Source of the DNA: Akkermansiaceae bacterium
GTDB lineage: Bacteria > Verrucomicrobiota > Verrucomicrobiia > Verrucomicrobiales > Akkermansiaceae
Direction: 5' to 3'
Length of the DNA stretch: 49,402 nt
Assembly (NCBI GenBank): GCA_021202525.1
Contig: JAJQCV010000134.1
Coordinates: forward strand, 1 to 49,402
Made by a program: the position numbers and the translations under genes. The notes beneath the pieces were generated by a model. That model searched no databases and was not told where the DNA came from. It was given only the letters and a program-made list of their open reading frames with translations. This document shows positions 32,444 to 41,429 of the stretch, in pieces (the stretch's first letter is position 1; each line of letters opens with the position of its first letter).

Positions 32444-32521
32444 GGGCTATGAAATCAAAGAACCGTCCGGGCTTTCTCTCCCTCTTCAGCAACCCTACAC
32501 GCCGCAATTCCTTCTGTCCAA

Positions 32522-33223
32522 TTAAAATGACGGCGCCGGGGCATACGTCCTGCCGCCGAAAATGGCCGTGCCCACGCGGACGAGGGTGGCTCCTTCCTCC
32601 ACGGCGGTTTCAAAGTCGTGGCTCATGCCCATGGACAACTCCGGAAGCGGCATTCCGCTTCTGGCGGCCAGGGAATCCCTCAGCTCCCTCAGGCGGCGGA
32701 AATAGGGGCGCGCCTCCTCCGGGTCATCCACGGGAGGGGGGATGCACATCAGGCCGGCGATCTCGATGTGGCCGAGTCGTGCCAGTTCTTCCCAATCCCG
32801 TTCCAGGACCTCCGGGGAAAACCCGAATTTGCTGTCTTCCGCCCCGACATTGACTTCCAGCAGGATGCGGGGGCGTTTGCCCGTCTCCTGCGCTACCGTG
32901 TCCAGAAACTGCGCCAGGCGCAGGGAATCCACGGCATGGATCAGCGTGAAATGTTCGAGGGCCTTGCGCGCCTTGTTGCGCTGGAGGGGGCCGATGAGGT
33001 GCCATTCTGTATCCGGCGGCAGGGCGGGAATCTTTTCCAGGGCTTCCTGAACCCTGTTTTCTCCGAAGACGCGCTGTCCCGCATCGTAGCAGGCCCGGAC
33101 GTCGCAGGCCGGAAACGTTTTGCTGACGGCTACCAGGCGGGCGGACCCGTCCGGGCGTCCGGCGCGGACTTCCGCGGCGCGGATGCGGGAGATGATGTGT
33201 TCCAGGTTTTGTTGGATGCTCAT
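32522..33223 (-). CDS. YggS/PLPBP-family pyridoxal-phosphate homeostasis protein
   Basis: About 233 residues from the ATG at 33223; an upstream frame adds 63 residues that match no family. PLPBP proteins hold PLP in a TIM barrel and help control vitamin B6 and amino-acid pools. The PLP lysine is Lys35 in VAVSKTFP; FGENRVQE, WHLIGPLQRNK and the C-terminal SMGMSHDFETAV with VRVGTAIFG are signatures. It starts 11 bp after the yqgE-like gene on the same strand. Confidence 0.94.
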   Translation of the reverse strand: MSIQQNLEHIISRIRAAEVRAGRPDGSARLVAVSKTFPACDVRACYDAGQRVFGENRVQEALEKIPALPPDTEWHLIGPLQRNKARKALEHFTLIHAVDSLRLAQFLDTVAQETGKRPRILLEVNVGAEDSKFGFSPEVLERDWEELARLGHIEIAGLMCIPPPVDDPEEARPYFRRLRELRDSLAARSGMPLPELSMGMSHDFETAVEEGATLVRVGTAIFGGRTYAPAPSF

Positions 33224-33234
33224 GACGGGTGATA

Positions 33235-33798
33235 TCAGTTCAGGGAAGGCTGTGCGGGCGCGTGGCTCATGATCTGGTGCAGGGGGGACAGGCGGCGCAT
33301 GGCCATGGCCCACACCTTGGAGTAATCCGGCTCCAGGCAAAGGTCCGGAACCATGGGGGAAACGTACCATGCGCGGTCGTTCAATTCCCTGCGCAGCTGG
33401 GGCAGCGTCCATCCGCTGTGCCCCACATAGGCGCGCAGCATGACATGGGGGTCTTCCGCGTATTCCAGCGCCTGTTCCTCCTGAAGGTGGAACTGGACGC
33501 GCAATTTCTCCTCCGTGCGGGAAAAGGCGGCGAAAATGAGCTGGTTGCGCTCCACCGGGCCTCCCTTGAAGATGGGGACGGAATAAAGGGAGGCCGGAAT
33601 GTCCGTGCTGGGGGCTACGTCCCCTACGGTCATGTTGGCCGGATGGTTCAGAATGTAGCCGATGACGAATTCCTCCTCCACCCGGCTCAGGAAAATGACG
33701 GAATGGTGGAATCCACCGCCTTCCAGGTAGGGAGCGGCCACCAGCAGATGCCCGGCCAGATTAGCGTTGCTGATATCTTCGTGTTCCATCATCTCCAT
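33235..33798 (-). CDS. YqgE/AlgH (UPF0301) family protein
   Basis: A 187-residue soluble protein. Family features are the N-terminal GHLLVAAPYL, HSVIFL, IGYILNHPA, FKGGPVERNQLI and GHSGWTLPQLRREL. The biochemical role of the family is not settled. It is the first gene of a pair with the PLPBP gene downstream. Confidence 0.92.
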   Translation of the reverse strand: MEMMEHEDISNANLAGHLLVAAPYLEGGGFHHSVIFLSRVEEEFVIGYILNHPANMTVGDVAPSTDIPASLYSVPIFKGGPVERNQLIFAAFSRTEEKLRVQFHLQEEQALEYAEDPHVMLRAYVGHSGWTLPQLRRELNDRAWYVSPMVPDLCLEPDYSKVWAMAMRRLSPLHQIMSHAPAQPSLN

Positions 33799-33895
33799 AT
33801 GCGCATGTTAACAAATGTGACGAAGGCGCGCAACCGCGCGTTCAAACAGCCGTGTCAGGCATGCCGTGAGGGGAAGGGGGCCGGACGGAGAAAAT

Positions 33896-34747
33896 TCAGC
33901 CGCGGCGGGACCGCGACGTTTTGGAGGCGCGGGACGCGGACTTGCCGCTTTTCACCTTGCGGGACTGTACGGTTTGAGTCCGGGAGACGGCCTTCTTTTT
34001 GGCGGCGGTCTGCTTGTGGGTCAGGGCCACGGCAGGGGGGCGGGAAGACCGGTGGCGGTGGGAAACCAGGGAAGCCGTATTGTGCGGTTCTGCGGCTGCC
34101 GGAGCGGGGGCCATGACCAGAAGGGGGGTGTTCTGCATTTTTTCCGCCTCTTCCAGCGCTTTCAGGGAAGCGCTGATGGAGCAGCGTTCAATCACCACGG
34201 GGTCTCCGGTGTTGACCAGGTTGAAAGCTTCATACACGTCGTCGCTCTTCATGCGGATGCAGCCGTAGGAGGCGGGGGTGCCGATGGTGCGTTCCTCCGC
34301 CGTTCCGTGGATGTAGATCAGGCGGGAATAAGCGTTCCGGTTGCGGGATTCCACGCCCTTCAGCCACATGATGCGCGTGACAATGGGGTCGCGGCCGGGG
34401 GAATTCGGCGCCACGCATTCCCCGGTGGGCTTCCGGCTTTTAAACACCATGCCCTTGGGCTGGTCCGTCCCTATCTTGGCGGCAATCCGGTGCGCGCCCA
34501 GCGGAGTGCGGCAGCTTCCCTTGCTGTCGCCGAGACCGAATTTGGAGGTGCTGACCGGATAGGTCTTCACGACTTTGCCGCCGCGCATGACGGCCATTTT
34601 CTGGTCCCGGACGCTGACGACCACGCCGTCCTTGACTACGGCGGTAGGCTGGTAGTCCCTTCCGGTGCAGGAAACGAGGGTGCCGAGCACCGCAACAGCG
34701 GCGGCGGTCAGTTGAATCAGGCGTGCTTGCGAGAGAGGCGCAGGCAT
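33896..34747 (-). CDS. L,D-transpeptidase (YkuD) lipoprotein with cationic C-terminal tail
   Basis: A 283-residue exported protein. The lipobox LVSC at 24-27 suggests lipidation at Cys27. The YkuD domain carries IYIHGT (145-149 region) and the catalytic SYGCIRM with Cys163, so peptidoglycan 3-3 crosslinking or lipoprotein linkage is expected. Residues about 225-283 form a low-complexity tail rich in Lys, Arg, Ser and Ala (KKKAVSRTQ, KSGKSASRASK), unusual for this family and perhaps a binder of teichoic-like or anionic polymers. It follows the GT2 gene by 9 bp. Confidence 0.9.
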   Translation of the reverse strand: MPAPLSQARLIQLTAAAVAVLGTLVSCTGRDYQPTAVVKDGVVVSVRDQKMAVMRGGKVVKTYPVSTSKFGLGDSKGSCRTPLGAHRIAAKIGTDQPKGMVFKSRKPTGECVAPNSPGRDPIVTRIMWLKGVESRNRNAYSRLIYIHGTAEERTIGTPASYGCIRMKSDDVYEAFNLVNTGDPVVIERCSISASLKALEEAEKMQNTPLLVMAPAPAAAEPHNTASLVSHRHRSSRPPAVALTHKQTAAKKKAVSRTQTVQSRKVKSGKSASRASKTSRSRRG

Positions 34748-34756
34748 GGGAGGCGG

Positions 34757-36268
34757 CTAGTTCTTGGCTTTGGCGGTTTGCCGGGCGGGCATCAGATTGG
34801 AAATCATGCGGCCCAGGGAGCAGAACCCGGTGTAATAGAATCCCAGGAAGGGAATCATCAGGATGGGGGAAATATAGTGGCCCTGGCGGATCATCAGGAT
34901 GATCAGGTTCAGGAAGAAGGTGCCGCAGGCGATTTCAAGCACGGGAATGACGACGGATTTGATCGCCTTGTACCCGTTGCGCTTGAGCTGGGAGACATGC
35001 TGCCTGTTTTCCTTCTGTTCCACGCCGTACTTGGGCGTGCGGACAAAGGCGGACTGATGGCCGAAGATGGCTTCCAGAACGGCTTTGGCGTTGTTGACCG
35101 CCATGCCCACGCTCAGGGTGAGCAGAAGAGGCAGGTAGGGAAGTTCCTTCCACCAGGACTTGGGACGCACCACGATCTGGGCGCTCATGTAAAAGATGCA
35201 GACGGCCACGCTGGTCAGAAAGAACAGGGCCACGTTCACGAACCACATGACCACCGTTTCATTTTCCGGGATGCGCTGCGTGCAGATGGGGTACACCAGG
35301 AAGCAGAGCAGGGCCAGGAGAAGGTAGGAATAATTGCAGGTGAGGTGGGTGGTGGCCTCCACCTTGGCCTTCAGCGGGGCCTTGGAACGCCAGATGTCCA
35401 GCAGTATCTTCTGGCAGACCTGGATGGAACCCTTTGTCCAGCGGTGCTGCTGGGACTTGAATCCGTCCATGTCCACGGGAAGTTCCGCGGGGGTCACCAC
35501 GTCGTTCAGGTAAATGAAGCGCCATCCCTTGAGCTGGACGCGGTAGGAAAGGTCCATGTCCTCCGTCAGCGTATCGTGGGACCAGCCGCCAGCGTCGCCG
35601 ATCACGCATTTGCGCCACATGCCGGCAGTGCCGTTGAACGTGAAAAAGCGGCCGGAACGGTTGCGGGCCGTCTGTTCCATGGCGAAGTGGCCGTCCAGGT
35701 ACATGCCCTGAACGCGGGTAAGCAGGTTGTATTCCCGGTTGATATGGCCCCAGCGGGTCTGGACGAGGCCGACGCCTTCATCCGTGAAATAATGAATGGT
35801 CTTTTGCAGAAGGTCGGGTTCCGGGACGAAATCGGCGTCCAGGATCAGCAGGAATTCCCCCTTGGCCACCTTGGTGGCCGCTTCCAGCGCTCCGGCCTTG
35901 AAGCCGGTGCGGTCCGTGCGGTGGATGCAGACGGCGTCAAAGCCGCGGGACTTCAATTCCTCCACCTTCCGGTAGCACTGTTCCGTTGTATCGTCTGTGG
36001 AATCGTCCAGAATCTGGATTTCCAGCTTGTCCTTGGGGTAATCCAGGGCGGCGACGGATTCCAGAAGGCGGTCAACGACGAACTTTTCATTGAACATGGG
36101 AAGCTGGACCGTGACCACGGGAAGCTCCTGGAAGCGGGATTTGGGCTGCGGCTTGTTGTTGCGGTTCTTCCAGTAAAGGTAAACGATGGTGAGGCGGTGA
36201 AAACCGTAGCCGGCGAGGCCTACGAGGACCAGAAGATAGCACAAGAGCCAGATAAAATTGTAGTTCAT
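34757..36268 (-). CDS. Processive GT2-family glycosyltransferase (cellulose/mannan synthase-like)
   Basis: A 503-residue membrane protein. One N-terminal helix (about 6-28) precedes the catalytic domain: ILDDSTDDT, LDADF, TEDMDLSYR and QQHRW, the D,D,D-QxxRW set of processive beta-glycan synthases. Four or more C-terminal helices would form the channel. The LPMFNE start and TGFKAGALEAA resemble plant CslA (glucomannan synthase) and related bacterial enzymes. The polymer and whether it is secreted are unknown. It is followed at once by the L,D-transpeptidase gene, so an envelope role is likely. Confidence 0.92.
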   Translation of the reverse strand: MNYNFIWLLCYLLVLVGLAGYGFHRLTIVYLYWKNRNNKPQPKSRFQELPVVTVQLPMFNEKFVVDRLLESVAALDYPKDKLEIQILDDSTDDTTEQCYRKVEELKSRGFDAVCIHRTDRTGFKAGALEAATKVAKGEFLLILDADFVPEPDLLQKTIHYFTDEGVGLVQTRWGHINREYNLLTRVQGMYLDGHFAMEQTARNRSGRFFTFNGTAGMWRKCVIGDAGGWSHDTLTEDMDLSYRVQLKGWRFIYLNDVVTPAELPVDMDGFKSQQHRWTKGSIQVCQKILLDIWRSKAPLKAKVEATTHLTCNYSYLLLALLCFLVYPICTQRIPENETVVMWFVNVALFFLTSVAVCIFYMSAQIVVRPKSWWKELPYLPLLLTLSVGMAVNNAKAVLEAIFGHQSAFVRTPKYGVEQKENRQHVSQLKRNGYKAIKSVVIPVLEIACGTFFLNLIILMIRQGHYISPILMIPFLGFYYTGFCSLGRMISNLMPARQTAKAKN

Positions 36269-36335
36269 GCAGGGCGGATGGGTTGTTCAATATCCTTTTT
36301 GCGTCAGACGCAAGGGATTTCCTTGACGCGACGCC

Positions 36336-36364
36336 CGTATAAGACACCATAAGCCGAGAGTCAA
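36336..36364 (-). promoter_or_regulatory. Sigma70-like promoter of the GT2-ldt operon
   Basis: On the minus strand TTGACT (36359-36364) and TATACG (36336-36341) are separated by 17 bp, 68 bp upstream of the GT2 start codon. Confidence 0.55.
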
Positions 36365-36402
36365 GACATATTCAGTTTTGCCTAACCTTTTTGAATGTTG
36401 TT

Positions 36403-37293
36403 ATGAAGAGATTTTATCTGCTGGCCGCGGCCGTATCCGTGACGGGGGGAATGGCATTTGCCGATCCGAAGGAGGAAGCGCCTGACAGGGACGGCGCCGT
36501 GCTGGACATCCAGCTTCCGCAGCCTGACAGGCAGTCCCAGCCGTCCATTCCGGAGCGCCTGCTGGACGACTCCCACATGAATGAGGAATTGGGAATCAAC
36601 GAATTTACCGCCCCGTCCATCCGCAAGATCTTTGAAGACCTGGAGGGACTGCCGGAAATCCCGGAAAACGCGGCCCTGCGTCCGCGTCCGGAACGGCCGC
36701 CGATGGACCGCTGCTCACTGGCTCTTCAACTGGGGGGAATGATGGCGGACGGCTTTGTCATCGTGCAGTGCGGCAAGATGAACGAGGTGAAGCCCATTGC
36801 GCTGGACCTCTCCAACTACGCGAAGGCGATAGGGGCCGGAGAGCGCGTAAACCGCCACGCCGCCAGCCTGCTGAAAAATGCGGAGGACGGCGATTTGGGC
36901 AGTTTCAAGAACAACCTGGCCCTGATCCAGTCTGACGTGGAGCAGGAGCTTGCCTCCCTGCGTGATTCCGACATGGCGAACCTGATCGGCCTGGGCGGCT
37001 GGATTCGGGCGCTGGATGCCGCTACGGCGGCCCTGGACAACAAATTCTCCGAAGACAAGGCCAAAGTCATTTTCCAGCCGGATGTCCCGGAATACTTCCA
37101 TTACATTCTGGACGGCGTGGAGCCGGAAATGAAGGAGCGCCGGGACATCGGCAAAATCATGGAACTGCTGGCCACATTGCAGGAGCAGATGACGCTGGCT
37201 CCCGGAGCCAAGCCCACGAAGGCGGGAGTGGAAGCCCTGCGCAAGACGACGCTGGAACTGATGAAGGCGGCGCTGGCGCCCGCGGAATCATAA
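36403..37293 (+). CDS. Secreted protein of unknown function
   Basis: About 296 residues from the ATG at 36403 (an ATG at 36391 adds four residues). A clear signal peptide (MKRFYLLAAAVSVTGGMAFA) is followed by an acidic proline-rich stretch (to about residue 90) and a helical domain, with CSLALQLGGMMADGFVIVQCG carrying two cysteines. I do not recognise a family. It is 14 bp upstream of the apaG-like gene. Confidence 0.7.
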   Translation: MKRFYLLAAAVSVTGGMAFADPKEEAPDRDGAVLDIQLPQPDRQSQPSIPERLLDDSHMNEELGINEFTAPSIRKIFEDLEGLPEIPENAALRPRPERPPMDRCSLALQLGGMMADGFVIVQCGKMNEVKPIALDLSNYAKAIGAGERVNRHAASLLKNAEDGDLGSFKNNLALIQSDVEQELASLRDSDMANLIGLGGWIRALDAATAALDNKFSEDKAKVIFQPDVPEYFHYILDGVEPEMKERRDIGKIMELLATLQEQMTLAPGAKPTKAGVEALRKTTLELMKAALAPAES

Positions 37294-37307
37294 CTCTTCC
37301 TGTCCTT

Positions 37308-37685
37308 ATGGTGCTTCCCCTGTTGACGAGCCTGGACGTGCGTCTTTCTCCGCGCAATCTGTATTCCCAGGATCAGGAAATGCAGCAAATGGCGAGCGAC
37401 GACGGGCGTATCCCCGTGCCCTACAATGTGAGCATCCGCAACATGGGGGACGGGGCCGTGCGCATCATCGGCAAAAAATGGACCGTCCGTTCCCACCAGG
37501 ACGGCACGCAGGTCATTGAGGGGGATGAACTCTTCGGTTCCCGCCCCCTGCTGTGCCAGGGGCAGATTTTCGCCTTCAACGGCCTTCAGATGCTTCGCCT
37601 TCCCGCGCGCATCCAACTTACACTTCTTGTCCGGGACGAGGGCGGCATGCTCTACCATACGGACCCCGTCAGCCTGACTTGGTGA
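37308..37685 (+). CDS. apaG: ApaG-domain protein
   Basis: A 125-residue protein with the ApaG (DUF525) immunoglobulin-like fold. Typical strings are VPYNVSIRNMGDGAVRIIGKKW, then VIEGDELFGSRPLL and a final beta region. ApaG is known from the E. coli apaGH operon and is linked to Co2+/Mg2+ effects, but its molecular role is poorly defined. The gene ends at a set of hairpins that separate it from the convergent SNF2 gene. Confidence 0.85.
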   Translation: MVLPLLTSLDVRLSPRNLYSQDQEMQQMASDDGRIPVPYNVSIRNMGDGAVRIIGKKWTVRSHQDGTQVIEGDELFGSRPLLCQGQIFAFNGLQMLRLPARIQLTLLVRDEGGMLYHTDPVSLTW

Positions 37686-37703
37686 GGCTGACTGGCGCGT
37701 GGC

Positions 37704-37728
37704 GTTTCAGCGGCCATGCCGCTGAAAC
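37704..37728. repeat. Perfect 11-bp hairpin after apaG
   Basis: GTTTCAGCGGC/GCCGCTGAAAC with a CAT loop (37715-37717). No T-run follows. It is the first of several dyads in the 155-bp convergent gap. Confidence 0.7.
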
Positions 37729-37743
37729 AGTGACCAAATACCA

Positions 37744-37806
37744 ATGATTAAAGATCGGCAGGCAGGATCAGGATTCCTGTCCCTTTTTTCCTTGGTCTTT
37801 AATCAT
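37744..37806. repeat. Inverted repeat flanking the apaG terminator
   Basis: ATGATTAAAGA (37744-37754) is repeated in reverse complement at 37796-37806, 41 bp apart, so a single structure encloses the terminator at 37761-37789. Confidence 0.65.
37761..37789 (+). terminator. Intrinsic terminator of apaG
   Basis: A 7-bp stem (GGCAGGA/TCCTGTC, one G-T pair) with a 7-nt loop, followed by CC and six T residues. Confidence 0.7.
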
Positions 37807-37812
37807 ATGGAC

Positions 37813-37830
37813 CACTGCCATCCGGCAGTG
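37813..37830. repeat. Hairpin at the 3' end of the SNF2 gene
   Basis: CACTGCC/GGCAGTG with an ATCC loop lies 11 bp beyond the SNF2 stop (read on the minus strand). It may stabilise or terminate that transcript; no U-tract is seen. Confidence 0.5.
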
Positions 37831-37840
37831 CCGGACGGCT

Positions 37841-40800
37841 TTAACCTTCCTCGTCGTCCCCGTGGTTGAGGATGAAGTTCAGGTCGTCAATGCCGAGGCT
37901 GGACGTGAAGCCTTCGTCTCCAAGCACGTTGGCAACCAGCTGGTTCTTCTGGTGCTGGAGGATGCGGATTTTCTCTTCCACGGAATCCTTCGTCAGAAGA
38001 CGGTAGGCGATTACCTTGTTCTTCTGGCCGATGCGGTGCGTACGGTCGATGGCCTGGCTTTCCACAGCCGGGTTCCACCACGGATCGTACAGGATGACGT
38101 AGGAGGCGGAAGTCAGGTTGAGGCCGGCGCCGCCGGCTTTCAGGGAAAGGAGGAAGACGGACGGGTCCTTGGTCGTCTGGAATTTTTCGATTTCCCCGCG
38201 GCGGTCCTTGGTCTGGCCCGTGAGGTAGTTGAGCGGACGGTTCTCCGCTTCCAGGCGGTTCTTGATGATTTCCAGCATGGAAACGAACTGGGAGAAGACA
38301 AGCACCTTGTGCCCTTCCTCCCGGAGCTGGTCCAGCAGGTAGAACAGGGCGGTCATCTTGGCGCTGTCCTCCTTGGCGTACTTCGGGTCCACCAGGCCGG
38401 GGTGGCAGCAAATCTGGCGCAGGCGCATGAGGCCCTGAAGAATGGCAAAGCTGTTCTTCTTCACGGATTCGTCCGAATCCAGGCCGAGCAGGGCCTGCTG
38501 AATGCGGCGGAGTTCCGCCTTGTAAAGCTGGCTCTGGATGCCTTCCATCTTGGCGTACACTTCCTCTTCCGTTCTGGGCGGAAGGTCTTTTGCCACCTGG
38601 GACTTGGTACGGCGCAGCAGGAAAGGCTTCAGGCGGGCGGCCAGGCGGTTCTGGCTCTGCGGGTCCTTGCGCTTGTCGAACCTCTTCTTGAAATAGGAAC
38701 GGGAACCGAGCACGCCGGGCATGGCGAAAGCCATGAGGGACCACATGTCCAGCAGGCGGTTTTCAATGGGCGTGCCGGAAAGGACAAGGCGGTTGTAAGA
38801 AACGATGTCCCGCGCGGCCTTGGCGGCCTTGGAATCCGGGTTCTTGATCTGCTGGCCTTCGTCCAGAATGACCGTGAGCCATTTGATCTGGTTCAGGGTT
38901 TCTCCGCAGACGCGGAGCTGGGCATAGTTGACCACGACCATGTCGTAATTCTTGTTGATGTCCTCCAGATTGGCCTGGTCCTTGCTGCGGATGACGAGAA
39001 CGCGCACGCCGGGGGCGAATTTCTCCGTTTCCCCCGCCCATACGTCCAGCACGGATTTGGGGCACACGATGAGCACCGGAGGAACGGCGAGCTTTTTCCT
39101 GGACTTGTTCTTGCGTGCGTATTCCTCGCGCAGCCACAGAACGTAGGTAATGGACTGGATGGTTTTGCCCAAGCCCATGTCGTCCGCCAGAATGCCGCCG
39201 AACCCGTTCGTGGCCAGATAGGCCAGGAAGTGGAAGCCGTCGATCTGGTAGGGGCGCAGGGTGGCCTGAAGCTGGCTGGGAACGTCCGGCTTGACGTCGA
39301 TTTGGATTTCCGCGGTACGGTCCTTGATGCGTTTCCATGCCTTCGGGTCGAACACTTCCGCGGCCTTGGGGTCCGCGAGCTGCATGGCGTGCATGCGGTG
39401 GGTTTCCCCGGAGAGGTCGAAGGGGTCCAGGCCCAGGCGGGTAACGGCGTCGCGCTGGTCGTTGTCCAGCTTGATTTCCAGGCGCATCCAGCCGCCGTCG
39501 TCCATGCGGACGTAGCCGCCTCTGGCGGCCACCAGGGCGCGGATTTGTTCCTTGGAAAGCTGGACACCCTCCACGTCGATGACGATGCGGAGGTCGAACC
39601 AGTCGATCTCCTGGTTGACTACCTCGAACCGGACGGCCGCTGCCACCGGGTCCGCCAGCAGCGTCTTGAGCTTCTCGTCCATGTTCACGGTCAGTTCTTC
39701 GGGCAGGTGCTTGGCCCATTCCGCAAACTTTTCAGGGAACTGGCGCGTGACGCGCGCCTTGAAAGCCCCTACCTGGGGATCGTAGGAAAAGCCCATCTCT
39801 TCCAGCAGGCCGGGGATGGGGTAAAGGTGTTCGCGGATGAAGCGCAGGAGCGCCTTGTTGCGCATGGGCTCCTGATGAGCCACTTCCCAGCCGTCCTTGC
39901 CGAGTTTTTCCGTGCGGTAGCCGGAAGCGTCCGTGGCGGTCACTTCGCACAGCACGTGTTCCGTTTCCGCGGAGGTGAGGCCGCGCACGATCTTCATGTC
40001 GAAGCTGCCGCGCAGGTCGATGTCCACTACGCGGTCCTCCATGCTGGGGGGCAGAGTGGCTCCGATCTTGCGGAGGAATTCCACGCCTTCCAGGCTGTCG
40101 ATGACCTGCTTGGGAATGGAATAGCGGGGTTCCACTTCCGTGCTCTCCAGCCAGCGGGGAGGGCCGGGGAAAACGGTTTCGTCGGACTGGTACAATTCCT
40201 GCTGGCCGGGAAGCTGCCTGACGGAGTGGGAAACGTTGATGCCGGAGGAAGTGACAAGCTGGAGCGCGTAGCAGTCCGGCTCAATGGGATCGTCCTGGCA
40301 GACCCACTTGAGCGGTTCGTCCACCACCTTGAAATAATTCTCATCCAGATTCACCAGATACCCCTTCAGTGCGGGCTGGTGGAAAAGCTTGTTCATCAGG
40401 GCGCAGGCGGCCTCCTGGTCCAGGTCCAGCGTCAGGGCATCTTCCTCATGGGCGTAATCGGCCAGGGACACCAGCAGGATTTCCGTCTGGGCGTCCATGC
40501 GCACGGCGGCGCGTTCATGCAGGTTTTCCAGATGTTCCAGGTCCTGTTTTTCCCGGACGGGAATCCAGTCCTGCTTCAGGGAATGACGGTATTCAAAGTG
40601 CCCTTCATTGATGGTGGAGACGAGCCGCATGAACAGCTCGCCGCGTGGAGGCTGGGGCGGCCGTTCGTTGACGGACTGGATGCGGTCATACCAGGTGCCC
40701 ACCTCCCGTGAGCGTTCCCACTCGTGAATCTTGTGCTGCACCTTTTCCAGGTCCGTGATGCTCTCCATGAACTCCGGGTAGGGCAGGCGCCTCTTGTTGA

Positions 40801-41356
40801 AGGCGTAGGCGATGTAATTCCAGAACTCCAGAATGTTCGTGGGCGGGACGGGCCACAGCTCCAGCGGATCATAGGTAGTGATTTCCCACCGGGGATTCAG
40901 GCGCACCATGTCGTGGTCATGGATTTCCTGTTCAATGGCGAAACGGCGGTAGCGCTTTTCCAGCTTGCCTACGTAATCCGCCTCCTTGTCGTCCAGCTCC
41001 CGGCCCAGCTTCTCTTCCAGAATATCCAGCAGGGGAACGTCGTTCAGCTCGTTGGGGGACTCCGGAAGGTCCTGGCCGCGGTACATGCGTTCCAGCATGG
41101 TGGCGTACATGGCGGCGCCCGCCAGATCCTCATCTTCCGTGGAACATGCTCCGAACCATCTGTTCCCCTGAAGGCGGAGGTTCACCCGGTGGACGCCGTG
41201 CGTGTCTTCCACACGGCCCTGAATATATAAATGATTGCCGAAAATTTGTGTAACTGCTCCGTCTTTTTGCAGCTTTTCACCGCGTAGCCGGATTTCTTCC
41301 GGGAAGGCATTGAGAAAGTTCAGGGTAGCCCTGTCAGGATTAAGTGCCATGCTCAT
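37841..41356 (-). CDS. Large SNF2-family ATPase/helicase
   Basis: A 1171-residue protein. The first ~640 residues include a degenerate SWIM-like segment (LRLQGNRWFGACSTEDEDL) without the zinc cysteines and a long region of unknown fold. The SNF2 motor is complete: Walker A DDMGLGKTIQ (about residue 720), a Walker B box that reads DEGQ (about 832), LSGTPIENRLLDMWSL, and the C-terminal lobe with VFSQFVSM, LSLKAGGAGLNLT and IDRTHRIGQ. Such bacterial Swi2/Snf2 proteins act on DNA-protein or RNA polymerase complexes (compare RapA). No partner gene is adjacent, so the target is open. Confidence 0.93.
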   Translation of the reverse strand: MSMALNPDRATLNFLNAFPEEIRLRGEKLQKDGAVTQIFGNHLYIQGRVEDTHGVHRVNLRLQGNRWFGACSTEDEDLAGAAMYATMLERMYRGQDLPESPNELNDVPLLDILEEKLGRELDDKEADYVGKLEKRYRRFAIEQEIHDHDMVRLNPRWEITTYDPLELWPVPPTNILEFWNYIAYAFNKRRLPYPEFMESITDLEKVQHKIHEWERSREVGTWYDRIQSVNERPPQPPRGELFMRLVSTINEGHFEYRHSLKQDWIPVREKQDLEHLENLHERAAVRMDAQTEILLVSLADYAHEEDALTLDLDQEAACALMNKLFHQPALKGYLVNLDENYFKVVDEPLKWVCQDDPIEPDCYALQLVTSSGINVSHSVRQLPGQQELYQSDETVFPGPPRWLESTEVEPRYSIPKQVIDSLEGVEFLRKIGATLPPSMEDRVVDIDLRGSFDMKIVRGLTSAETEHVLCEVTATDASGYRTEKLGKDGWEVAHQEPMRNKALLRFIREHLYPIPGLLEEMGFSYDPQVGAFKARVTRQFPEKFAEWAKHLPEELTVNMDEKLKTLLADPVAAAVRFEVVNQEIDWFDLRIVIDVEGVQLSKEQIRALVAARGGYVRMDDGGWMRLEIKLDNDQRDAVTRLGLDPFDLSGETHRMHAMQLADPKAAEVFDPKAWKRIKDRTAEIQIDVKPDVPSQLQATLRPYQIDGFHFLAYLATNGFGGILADDMGLGKTIQSITYVLWLREEYARKNKSRKKLAVPPVLIVCPKSVLDVWAGETEKFAPGVRVLVIRSKDQANLEDINKNYDMVVVNYAQLRVCGETLNQIKWLTVILDEGQQIKNPDSKAAKAARDIVSYNRLVLSGTPIENRLLDMWSLMAFAMPGVLGSRSYFKKRFDKRKDPQSQNRLAARLKPFLLRRTKSQVAKDLPPRTEEEVYAKMEGIQSQLYKAELRRIQQALLGLDSDESVKKNSFAILQGLMRLRQICCHPGLVDPKYAKEDSAKMTALFYLLDQLREEGHKVLVFSQFVSMLEIIKNRLEAENRPLNYLTGQTKDRRGEIEKFQTTKDPSVFLLSLKAGGAGLNLTSASYVILYDPWWNPAVESQAIDRTHRIGQKNKVIAYRLLTKDSVEEKIRILQHQKNQLVANVLGDEGFTSSLGIDDLNFILNHGDDEEG

Positions 41357-41429
41357 AATGTCAAACTGTCATATAAAAATTGGTGTCCAGCGTTCCCCGG
41401 AAAAAGGACGCTATAGGTCTATGCACTTT

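Noticed and set aside
33866..36352. An 828-codon plus-strand frame opposite ldt and GT2
   Set aside because: Same mirror effect. The minus-strand genes have signal, catalytic and membrane features; this frame has none.
37862..40711. A 949-codon open frame on the plus strand opposite the SNF2 gene
   Set aside because: It is a mirror of a GC-rich coding strand. Its composition is abnormal (runs of Val, Gly, His and Gln), and no family motif is seen, while the minus-strand SNF2 motifs are complete.
41100..41250. SWIM zinc finger in the SNF2 protein
   Set aside because: The local sequence resembles the SWIM region, but the CxC and CxH metal ligands are missing.
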